Source: Atriophallophorus winterbourni
Taxonomy: Eukaryota > Platyhelminthes > Trematoda > Plagiorchiida > Microphallidae
Length of the DNA: 64,000 nucleotides
NCBI GenBank assembly: GCA_013407085.1
Contig: JACCGJ010020365.1
Span: 56,432-120,431 of the forward strand
Reading direction: 5' to 3'
Of this stretch, positions 55,033 to 64,000 are shown piece after piece. The translations under genes and the position numbers were made by a program. Position 1 is the first letter of the stretch, and each line of letters opens with the position of its first letter. The notes under the pieces are model-generated. The model was not told the origin of the DNA and searched no databases. It worked only from the letters and a program-made list of their open reading frames with translations.

Positions 55033-57831
55033 GTGTTACATTCTAAAATCTCACTTAAATGCATCTATACCAATGCTCAAAGTTTGTTCAACAAATTGAC
55101 TGAACTGACCGAGCTGTGCAAACGATACACGCCAGACCTCGTTGCTGTTACTGAAACCTGGTTTCAATCCTGTATCACTGAAAGTGAACTCTCAATCCCC
55201 AACATGATGCTAATACGGAACGATCGCCCAAGAAAAGGTGGTGGTGTGGCTTTATACTGTCACGAACGGCTTCAGTGCATGAAAATTCACGATCCAAACC
55301 TTGATTTCGAAGATACCCTCTGGTGCAGTCTCACGAATGTGTCACAGGACGATTGCATTCTTGAATCATATATCGCCCTCCAGCCTCGAATGATACTCAA
55401 AATGACAGGTTATTACAAGCGCTAAATTACGCCGGAGAGAAGCGTAGCTCGCAATTACTACTCACCGGGGACTTCAATCTTCCTCATCTCTTTGCCAGAT
55501 CCGATCACCCTCTACACACATTTGATCACAAATTTCGTGAGGTGATCGACATGATTCCACTGCATAATCATGTGTTTGACTTTACTCATAGAAAAGGATC
55601 AGAGTTGCCATCCATTTTGGATCTAATCTTTACTTCAGAGAAAACAGCAGTTGAGGGTGTTGACTACATTGCGCCCCTCGGTCGGAGTGATCATCTGGTG
55701 CTCGCCTTTGAGTTTGTTTGCAGTGCTAGACGAGTTTGTGGGTCCGCCAAACAATTCAGAAACATCGACTACGCGGGTCTACGTGGATCGCTTGGGCTAG
55801 TAAATTGGCAAGAACTTGATCAGCACAACACCGAAACAAAATGCAGTGAGCTCACGAAAATACTTCAGTCAAACATAGATCATAATTCGCGATTTGTTGA
55901 TGAACGACGGGCAAGTGACTTCCGATTTAAGCTTCGCAGTCGCACAAAAAATGGCTCGGGAAACGAAACTTTGCTTGGACTGAACACCGAAAGACCAGAA
56001 CTGATGCCTCTTGGCAGCAATTTTGTAAAATTCGTAACAAAGTGAATGCTCTCGTCAAAGAGGACAAGCAATATTACCATCGCTCTCTGTCTTTGAAAAT
56101 GGAAGAAAACCCTAAACTTCTCGATCGGATTGTCAATGCTCGGTCCAGTGTGAAACCAGGGGTGTTTCCTGTTATTTCTGAGAATGGATTAACAGTCACA
56201 GCAAAGGAAACGGCTGATACTCTCGCTCAATTTTATGCAAATGTGTTTAGCCCGATAACGGTTAGGGCGAATGATAATTTACTGACATCGATTGTATCTC
56301 AACAACTGAATGATATTGAAATTAATTCAGCGATTATACGAAGACACTTGTGTCGACTGAACCTTAGGAAATCTGGAGCCGATGGAATAACACCAGCACT
56401 ACTAAAATCCTGTGACCAGCAGCTGTGTGAACCACTATGCCAATTGTTCCAACATTCCCTAACCGAAGGAGTGGTGCCAACAGAGTGGAAGACAGGGGTA
56501 ATTTCACCAATTTATAAGGGTGGTAGCCGTTCAGATCCCGCGAACTACCGTCCTGTCACCCTACTCCCCGTGATATCCAAAGTTATGGAGCGCATAGTGA
56601 CAGAAAATATAGTTCATCACTTGGAATCACAAAATATACTATCTGTCGCCCAGCATGGGTTTCGTAAAGCTCGCTCATGCTTGACAAACTTGCTGACGGT
56701 ATTAAACGATTGGACCCAAACCGTTGACGCAGGAGACAGTGTGCACGCGTGCTATCTGGATATGTCGAAAGCTTTCGACAGAGTTGATCACTTCCTGTTG
56801 CTACGGAAGCTGAAACAGATTGGTATTGGCGGGCAGCTACTCGTATGGTTCGAAAGCTACCTCAATGGGCGCAAGGCAACCGTTCGAGTTAACGGGGTAC
56901 AATCACGAGCCATTAATACCTCCAATGGTGTACCGCAAGGTTCCGTTCTCGGTCCAGTGCTTTTCTTAGTTTACATCAACGATTTACCTGAGACGCTCTC
57001 ATGCAAGGTAGTTCTTTTTGCGGATGATGTTAAACTTTGGATGCGAATAAAATAAACTGCAGACTGCGTAAAACTGCAAAGTGATTTAGATGCACTACAC
57101 GAATGGTCAGTTAGAAATAAACTGCCGTTCAATTTTCAAAAATGCAAGTTACTGCAAATTGGTAAGCCCTTTCTGTACGAATATCACTCTGGGCAGACGA
57201 TTTTGAGCTGGACCGAATCGGAGAAGGATCTTGGAGTCTGGATATGTGGCAGCCTAAAAAACAGCGTGCATTGTGAGGTCATTTACAAGCGTGCTTCAAA
57301 GCTTCTAGGTATGCTTCGACGGATCTTCAGAACCTTTACGCCTGTAACGTTGCCAAGCATCATGAAGACCTACTTAATTCCCACAATGGAACATGCATCG
57401 CAAGCATGGACTCCGTGGATGAAAAAAATATATTCTTGCTTGACAGGATATATCATCGTGCAACCAAACTCGTGCGTGGTTTTCGAGACCTTACATACGA
57501 GGAAAGTTTGAAAAAGATAAAGCTCCCCACTACCCTTCAACGTAGACTTCGAAGTGACGTTATCATTACATACAAAATATTGAATACTCCAGATCATCCA
57601 CTCAAACATTTGTTCAAATACCGTGTGTCAGGAATTACACGTAGCCACTCAGCGACACTACAAATTCCCCATTCACGTACTAAATGTCGCCGATATTTTT
57701 ATTCGGTACGTGTCTGTTTCCTGGGGAATGCCCTTCCCGAAGAAATTATCACCTCTCCCTGTATCAAAACATTCACTCGAAACTTGGACACTTATTTGTT
57801 ACATAACGATTTGACGATGCCTGTGTATTGA
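55033..57831 (+). pseudogene. CR1 ORF2, endonuclease and reverse transcriptase
   Basis: APE-like endonuclease with YTNAQSLFNK, LVAVTETWF, IYRPPASND, LLTGDFNLPHLF and LGRSDHLVLAFEF (catalytic N, E, Y, D/N and D/H all present). RT from about 56042: GADGITPALLKSCD, WKTGVISPIYKGG, NYRPVTLLPVISKVMERI, HGFRKARSCLTNLLTVLNDW, CYLDMSKAFDRVDHFLLL, GVPQGSVLGPVLFLVYINDL and LFADDVKLW. The C-terminal region is ESEKDLGVWICGSLKNS, MEHASQAWTPWMKKI, IYHRATKLVRGFRDLTYEES and RRYFYSVRVCFLGNALPEE. Four frameshifts separate the pieces. The longest open piece is 56042-57055 (337 codons). Confidence 0.85.
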
Positions 57832-57984
57832 CTCAGGGTAAGCATATTACTTGACTCCAGTGACATCGTATAATTGTTTTTATTTTATACCTCTTATTGA
57901 ACGCATATTTACTATGATATGGTAATTGTGAAGCTATGTGCTTTTTGTGACCATAAATTCTTGAATCATAAACACATGATTTTT

Positions 57985-58245
57985 TTCCATGTTCCACAGC
58001 TTTTTGAATGACGATTCGGGAGGAACAATCTCTCCAACAGCGCTCGCAACGATAGGCAGAACTCGGTGGATCGGCGTCAGTTGCACGCCGGCGGAGTGAT
58101 CTGCGTTCAGCAGCAAAGAGCCGTATCTGTTCCTCCCAAGCTTGCAGACAACACTTCACACAATGCCTCCAATGTGAGCGGTCAACAGCAAGTTCTCCCC
58201 AACTCGTGGCGTCAATCGCAAGAGCTTCCATATCTCTATCCACCG
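57985..58245 (-). mobile_element. Zinc-finger LINE C-terminal fragment
   Basis: Minus reading: MDRDMEALAIDATSWGELAV, DRSHWRHCVKCCLQA, RRSLRRRATDADPPSSAYRC, ERCWRDCSSRI. It continues on the far side of the CR1 at 53142-53098. The finger's last His/Cys part is disrupted here. Confidence 0.75.
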
Positions 58246-58249
58246 ATAT

Positions 58250-58435
58250 TGTTCACACTTCCAAAAATGGAACATGGACTCCTTGGCTCAAAAAGATATT
58301 TCACTACTTGATAGAATATATCGCCGGACAACTGAACTCGTTGGTGGTTTCCACACACCATCTCATGAGCATTGAATGCAACAGTTTAGCCTCCCCAGCC
58401 TAGTTCGTAGAAGTATTCGGGACAATGTTGTGGGA
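58250..58435 (+). mobile_element. CR1 C-terminal fragment
   Basis: Frames read WTPWLKKIFHYL and RIYRRTTELVGGFHT-like sequence, equivalent to the WTPWLQKDISLLDRIHHRAS region of better copies. Short and decayed. From 58440 to 58680 nothing is recognised. Confidence 0.6.
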
Positions 58436-58684
58436 GGATAAGTTCATCGTAGATGCTAGGCGATGCACAAATGACTACGGAGCTTAAATTAGCCTCGGTA
58501 TTCCAAAAGCTGTGAATACCAGTAACTTTAATGATGGGATTTAGAGCGCACCTTTAATCAGCACTCAATAAGTCACGATTGTGGATGGAAAGTAGGATGG
58601 AGCACTTCGCCTCTCTCAGTAGACGACACAGTTTTATCACCTACATATTCATTCTACTCTTCAGCGATCAATCGCCTAACGATA

Positions 58685-58800
58685 GAAATCATCATCATCA
58701 TCAGGGTCAGTAGTACACCGGTACATGTTTAGACGGAATCCCACCAGAGCGCATCAGCACAGCCAATCCACGAATCGCCCATTCAGTGTTGACAGAAGAA
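58685..58800 (-). mobile_element. RTE 3' end with (GAT)n tail
   Basis: The minus strand has 'gtaccggtgtactactgacc' then GAT repeats, as in 12040-12076 (ctaccggtgtattgctgtct then GAT repeats). A short stub. From 58801 to 59255 nothing is recognised. Confidence 0.5.
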
Positions 58801-59255
58801 GTAACCCACAAGAGATGCGAGACGCCAAGGTCTTTAGGATATTTGTGGATAAAGGTGATAGAACTAGCTAAGAGAGTTTACTCCAAATTTCGGTATATAT
58901 ATGTGTAAAAAGTTCACGAAACGTGTTCATATACGCGTTAACTAATTGATACGAAATATACAAAATAATCGAACAAAATCATAGCGAAGAGTATAATAGA
59001 GATAGTTGTAAGTGTATTAGATAAAGGATTATTGTAAAAAGACAGGTGAAAAGTAGAGTAGAAACGAACGTTCGAACAAGGCACAGTAAGCGAACCAAGG
59101 TTATTAAGAATGTACGGAGGCTTGTATCACTTGTCTTTCCAGAACGAAGCAATAGTCGTACTGAAAATGAAATTGACGCGGGGAAATGTTAAAACCAAAC
59201 AAGCGTACCACATTGGGAAAAACGAATTTCAGAGTACTTAGGAGTGAAAATATGT

Positions 59256-59670
59256 ATAAAATCACAAGCCTGAAGTCAGGATGAGTGCAGCAATGATAAA
59301 CTGGAAGAGGACTAAGATACTGTTTCGTTTTTTTGAAAAGTCCAGGATAAATCCTCTCTTGCAATTTGAAAATTAGCATTGTGTGGACTAAGCTAACTTC
59401 AACAATAGGTATATACAGCACTGTTGGTTGCTTGAAATATTTTGCAATACTCCAATGATAGCGTGAAGTCACAACCTATAAACTTGCAGTGCATGACGTC
59501 TGAAATGCAGAATGGAAGCCCTGGGGCCTGACCAGATACACGAAATGGAAAACGAACGCGAGATTCCAGCGTATTCCTGCATGTAGCTAATTATTGGTGC
59601 CAAATAAATTAAGTACGACGTCACTCGCCCAATAGAGAAAGTGCTGCACAATTACACATCGGTAAATGAC
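59256..59670 (+). repeat. SINE-like repeat, degenerate and split copy
   Basis: The core 'atcacaagcctgaagtcagg' at 59262-59290 with 'gactaagatactgtt', then foreign sequence, then the distal block from 59480 ('gagattccagcgtattcctg', 'ttggtgccaaataaattaag', 'aagtgctgcacaattacaca'). Confidence 0.45.
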
Positions 59671-59807
59671 CGAAAGATGCCACAGAATCAGTAAACAAGC
59701 GTTAGAATTTTCGCTTATCCAGACAAGCGAAACAGCTCCAAGCCAAATGGACTAATGATATCGGAATTGGAACAACAAACAGCATGAATTAGGCGATTTT
59801 TCCTAAC

Positions 59808-60005
59808 ATGTATGGTATGGTATGAAAGCACAAGTCTGATTCAGGCAAAGTGCCCCACAGTCAGTAACTGCACATGGGCTAAGATACCGTGAGGTTGCCC
59901 AGGCTTAGACAGATATGAAGCGGAAATAGAAATGGTAGTGAGACTCCAGCGTGTTTCAGCATGCAGCTCACTACCGTTGGCCAATCAATTTAGCACGATG
60001 TTACC
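59808..60005 (+). repeat. SINE-like repeat, good copy
   Basis: Begins 'tatggtatggtatgaaagca' and has 'cacagtcagtaactgcacat', 'gtgaggttgcccaggcttag' and 'ttcagcatgcagctcactac', ending 'ccaatcaatttagcacgatg'. Nearly the full ~200-bp unit. Confidence 0.7.
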
Positions 60006-61195
60006 AGGATGATGCACACTTACGGGATTTCAAACATTGATTTGAGGATCGTTGTTCGGAATATCGGTGTAAATTCAAACTTTATTGCATCGTGAAAGTA
60101 CATTTTTAGGCGTGGAGTATAGCGAATCACTGATGTATTTCCAGAAAACAAATCGTGTATCAAATCACACGTTCAAAGACAGAAAAGTGACATAGGAACA
60201 TGATATACGGAACGTCGACTGCGATACTGTAAGATTCTATGGGAGGTAAATGGACAACTTCTTTGTGCGGCACCACCTTGGGAAATGATTGGCTTTTCAC
60301 TAACTATCTGCTCTTATGTGACTACACGCGGTGAAATTGCAACGAACGAGCTATGATAAAAAGAACACTTGTATTATATTCTCCAAGTGTCCACTGCTCC
60401 GCGAAATAGTGGCAGCGGACATAGAAGAAAGTGATTTGAGTTTGCAGGCTTTGCGAAACAATCGTTGCTCTTGTTCAGGACGGTATATTGAAGGCAAGTT
60501 CATCGCAGATATCTCAATTTAACGAGAAAATGTTTTGCAAACATGAATCATGCGATGAAGTGATCAAGTGAGAGCTAGTCGATGGATGTATACACATCCA
60601 CGTTACCGGCAAATGATAAGTTGAAGCCAAGATATCGCTGGATATCACGAAACAACAAAGCATACCTCTAAATCCAGTTGATCTAACGATTTGACGTTCA
60701 CGGAGTTCAAGAAATTCTGCGAAACAGGAGAAAAAAGAATAAAACAATCATTATCAGCAACTGGTTGATATATTATTCAGAAAAAAAGTTTGGAAAGCAC
60801 ACGCATGGAGCCAGATTAACTACCACATTGTCAAAGAAGCTCCATGTAGGATAAGAGACCGTCAAGCTGCTGGGCAGAGAAAAAACTGTTAAATGCACAA
60901 GAAACGTGACGATAATGACGAGAGTCGTTAGTTTAAATGATTTGTGGCAACAATCCACCCGGTGGTATTAGTTTACCACATGAGACCATGTTATGTTGAC
61001 TGTTCGCAATGATGGACAGTGTGCCCCATGTACATTGCAACGTCCATAGTTGAACTTTGGAATAATACAAGGACTGTTTACACGACTTCGAAAAATTGGT
61101 TAGTATTAAATTTCAACGCAAATTTTACTGACTGGAGATCAAACGAATTATGTTGGCCACAGGCATTCAGCATCATAATTACTGAAGAACGTTCA
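60006..61195. other. No gene recognised; one weak exon candidate
   Basis: Mostly A/T-rich. An open stretch at about 60386-60481 (plus) lies between an AG and a GTAT and has balanced codons, but its product is unknown. Confidence 0.3.
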
Positions 61196-62289
61196 AGTTA
61201 ACGCAGAAGAAATAATTCGTAATCACCCAATAGTATGCACTGCACAAGTTTGAAAAATCATGGAAAGCCTAGTTCTAGATCACCTGCAGAGGGTATCATT
61301 CTTGGAAGATAGGTGTCAATTAGTTTATCGAAGGCAACACTTCACCGTTGATGTTGTAAATCATTAGACGTCAAAGTTTGTTTGATTTTGATTACACTAA
61401 AGCGTTCGGCTCTGACTATCACCTCCAACTGACGGGCCTACTCAAAACACGAGCTTTACCAAACAAAATCATTAAACGGATACGTGAATACTTTTCCGAC
61501 AGACCTCAATATGTTGAAATTAGCAGGCTACGCTCTGCTTTGCTCCCGACTGTGAAAGGGGTTCTTCAATGAGCGCTCTATCTCTCTTCTTCTTTTACAC
61601 ATACCTTGCTGCGTTTCCACAGTCCCCCTCAACCTTCACTTTGAAATACACCGATGAAATAGTCATTGGATGTGCAGTACCAAGAAACGACTCATAAATC
61701 CGCTCGCTGCTACTTTAGAAGAGAGATGCCTATCTTTAAATCCCGAAAAATGTATTGAACGTGTGTTTACTGATCTGTGTGGTGAACGTCGTGAAGCAAT
61801 CCGCACTAATCTTACTTTATCTAGAATTAAGTCCACAAACCTGACTACAAGGAAATACGTCAAGTATCAAGGCTACACCATATTCGACAACTTGACCGGG
61901 AACCATCATTTTAATATTCCACATACTAAATTTCGTAGGCTTACTATTTATGCTTTTCGTCTTCGTTCGCTCGGCGTTTTACTCTAAGCTAATTTCTCAC
62001 TTCATATTCTCTTGTATATTACCACATATTCTGTATTGCTCACCAGCTATTTTCCCCGCACTTCTCTCATCAAACTTTGAGTTGCTCATACACTGCATCC
62101 GGATCACTTAACGCGCAAGCTCTATTCCTTATGGGGATATTATTTTAAAAAAATCCTAAAGCAACATTTTTTCCTCTTGCGATCGGCTAATAAATACTAT
62201 CCTCAATGATAATTCACATTCTCTGCATGAGGGATCGCCTTAAAAATGAAACTTGCACAAAGAGTCGTTCAAAACACAGCATACTACCT

Positions 62290-62475
62290 TCTAGAACGTC
62301 TTTAGCTGACCTCTATCCATCGACCCTCCTGGTATGAGTAGCTTTGTTGGAGCTAAAGGACACCAGCCAGTGTAGCTCAATGGATCATGGAGGTACACAA
62401 ACCATTGCACCACGTTAAGATCCAACCTCAGCGCGACGGAACCCAACGGGTCAAACAACAAGACGAAGTTAAACA
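62290..62475 (-). mobile_element. RTE 5' leader fragment
   Basis: The minus strand reads 'tcttaacgtggtgcaatggt', 'ttgtgtacctccatgatcca', 'ctcataccaggagggtcgat', matching 8262-8372 of the RTE at 7931-12077. It stops before the RTE start codon. Confidence 0.7.
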
Positions 62476-62480
62476 AAGTT

Positions 62481-62757
62481 GCTCACATCCCCCGAAATTA
62501 CAACACATTACTTTGGTCATCCATCAGCGCCTTGAGTGCTTGACCACGAGTCACTATGTGATTCTGTGTTTGAACATCGTTCGTTGTACGAACCCTATGC
62601 AACAGTGGCATTCAAGTATAACCTTGTTTACCATTTATCCACTGTTTCAAGGCTCACTGAACCTAATCTTACTGTCTCCACCTGATGACGATAAACAGCC
62701 AGAAACCGGTAGTGGAGTGTAATTTCGGGGGATGTGAGCAACACATTACTTTGGTCA
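62481..62757 (-). repeat. ~237-bp repeat with inverted ends
   Basis: A minus-strand unit adjoining the RTE leader above. A 22-bp block (62481-62502, gctcacatcccccgaaatta...) is repeated inverted at 62718-62739. An 18-bp direct repeat aacacattactttggtca stands at 62502-62519 and 62740-62757. Confidence 0.7.
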
Positions 62758-62989
62758 AACATTAATGTACTTTAGTGTGCACTGCTTGAAACATGAAAAG
62801 CACTATTTCTGAAGGATTAGGAACACGCATAGATGGACACTAATTATTAATGCAACAACAAATCCTCACAAGTTCATTAATAAATTTAGCTGAAAGCCAA
62901 CGTTTGTAGCATGGAAAACGCAAGAGCTCTAAAAATTTTGAAGCTACTCTTGAAAATAATCGATAAATCAATATGTTCATTCAGATATA

Positions 62990-63020
<31 letters not shown>

Positions 63021-63120
63021 AAAGCACAAGCCTGATCTAGGCAAAGTGCCGCACAGTCAGAGACTGCACGTGGGCGATATTACTGTCAGGTTGCCCAGGC
63101 CTAGACAGATATGAGAAAGA
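62990..63120 (+). repeat. SINE-like repeat preceded by (TATG)n
   Basis: A tandem TATG tract at 62995-63019 runs directly into 'aaagcacaagcctgatctag', 'cacagtcagagactgcacgt' and 'caggttgcccaggcctagac'. The tract looks like the tail of the element if it is read on the minus strand. Confidence 0.7.
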
Positions 63121-63345
63121 ATGAATGAATGAAGGCAAAAGCATAGATCCACACAATGCACTGGACAATCAAGTGATGCACGAAGGCGAAGATACTTCTA
63201 AAACTTCTTCACATGGGCGGTCATGTATCCCATTTGCTTCACGATACCATTGTCACAAGAAACTGCTTATTGAACAACTACGGTCGAATTTATCTCGTTG
63301 ATATCATGTGCAAATTGTTAACGAATATTTTTCATTTACATGACA

Positions 63346-64000
63346 CTAGAACAGTATTTGTTGTTTGTTAACACAGGGATGAGGCTTAAATTACGAACAT
63401 TTTGGAATACATGTTTGTGCTAGTTCCCTCTCAAAAAAATCTCCGGCTAAGCCCCAAATCTCTAACATACCAACATGTAAAATGAGGATCGACAATAGTC
63501 GTAAACTTAACTACAACAGCTAGCACTCTGTTCAGTGGGCAACACAATACCATATCGTATAATAAAACCGACAAAAGCGTGCATTATCAGTGCCAGTCGC
63601 TGATATTAAAAAAACATGAACAGCAAGCAAAAAGAGATCACGAGGGATGAAACTGAAGAACTCACGTCCGATTCTGCAGCATTGTTCGCCAAATACTTTT
63701 TGCTGATTTCAAACTCAACACCCGAAAGTGCTTTAACGAAAAGGTATGTAGAGATGGTGACATTCACAAAATCACGAAGCAGACATGTCAATAAAAAGAA
63801 GTTGATCAATTACCAGATAGAACATTGAACAAGAATTGATTGAACGTATTTTAGTGCTGTTTTCAAACCAGTGCATAGGACAGTGGAATGCAATAATCAA
63901 AACCAACAAGAAAACCCTCGAGGAGCGAGAGAAGCCTATACCTATAACAAGTTGTTACCGTCTCTGATACTAGTACAACGACCGCCGGTAGCAACATAAT
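63346..64000. other. No feature recognised
   Basis: A 70-codon plus-strand ORF at 63616-63828 has no recognisable domain. No repeat core seen. Confidence 0.35.

Larger units (their letters stand above)
53143..57967 (+). mobile_element. Nearly full-length CR1 LINE
   Basis: A 4.8-kb element with 5' UTR (53143-53598), ORF1 (53599-55014), ORF2 (55033-57831) and a 3' UTR ending 'gaccataaattcttgaatca'. It is inserted in a minus-strand zinc-finger LINE. ORF1 carries one stop (54004) and one frameshift (~54440); ORF2 has frameshifts near 55370, 56040, 57050 and 57440. All catalytic boxes are still readable, so this copy shows the family architecture best. Confidence 0.88.
61196..63345 (+). mobile_element. 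YTDD-type LINE fragment, third copy, interrupted
   Basis: Diverged relative of 34373-35360. SLVLDHLQRVSFLEDRCQLV, FDFDYTKAFGSDYHLQLTGL, REYFSDRPQYVEISRLRSAL, KYTDEIVIGCAV (active-site D changed to E), LSLNPEKCIERVF, YQGYTIFDNLTGNHHFNIPH, FRRLTIYAFRLRSLGV. The last part resumes at 63200-63345 ('cccatttgcttcacgatacc', 'cggtcgaatttatctcgttg') after insertions at about 62280-63190. Confidence 0.65.

Noticed and set aside
63616..63828. 70-codon ORF with a GTATGT donor-like site
   Set aside because: No domain, no upstream acceptor that I can defend; could be chance in A-rich DNA.
1..64000. tRNA, rRNA or bacterial operon features
   Set aside because: I looked for cloverleaf-type arms, rRNA-like blocks and ribosome-binding-site-led gene strings and saw none that hold up.

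Overview
This window reads as a piece of a large, repeat-rich flatworm genome, most likely a digenean fluke; genus and species cannot be read from the sequence. The evidence is eukaryotic splice structure, including two introns of only 37-38 nt beside introns of 5.5-5.8 kb; a Ty3-like LTR element with the unusual Cys-His-Cys-Cys gag finger that is known from the Kabuki/CsRn1 lineage first described in liver flukes; and a dense mixture of RTE- and CR1-type non-LTR retrotransposons. No bacterial, plasmid or phage feature was seen. A run of 20 N at 35427-35446 is an assembly gap.

Only two host genes are recognisable. The first is a six-exon 5' part of SGTA (small glutamine-rich TPR co-chaperone) on the minus strand, from the start codon at 13210 to an exon ending at 717; its C-terminal exons lie beyond the left edge. 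The second, at 48580-49650 on the minus strand, is an intact single-exon ankyrin-repeat protein with a C-terminal SOCS-box-like BC box. Everything else that can be interpreted is mobile DNA.

Layout: 1-13.2 kb is SGTA with its introns filled by RTE elements. One (7931-12077, plus) is nearly complete with one in-frame stop. Another (about 3850-6725, minus) is interrupted by a 539-bp element with an 11-bp target-site duplication (TSD). From 13.4 to 26 kb lies a pile of CR1-like 3' ends, mostly on the minus strand. It is broken by a second copy of the 539-bp-type element (13928-14591) and by a 2.6-kb LTR element (16077-18695) with both LTRs and a TSD that has lost reverse transcriptase, RNase H and most of integrase. 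From 26.4 to 46.7 kb are zinc-finger-tailed LINEs with perfect TSDs, CR1 copies, a YTDD-type LINE, and an apparent tandem duplication around the N gap. One arm of the duplication is an empty site and the other is filled by a zinc-finger LINE that itself carries a CR1 insertion. From 50 to 58.4 kb are CR1 pieces, including a nearly full-length CR1 (PHD-finger ORF1, endonuclease, reverse transcriptase) inserted in another zinc-finger LINE. From 58.7 to 63.4 kb are SINE-like repeats and a third copy of the YTDD-type LINE, again interrupted.

The most unusual signals are (1) a short non-autonomous element carrying arrays of hairpins with apparently compensating stems, a motif shared with the RTE 5' leader; (2) the internally deleted LTR element, whose protease region and terminal integrase remnant still sit in one open frame and whose LTR/primer-binding junction is triplicated; (3) the filled/empty-site pair around the gap, which may be two haplotypes laid end to end; and (4) the intact BC-box ankyrin gene. 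All family assignments were made by eye from motifs; no database search was run.
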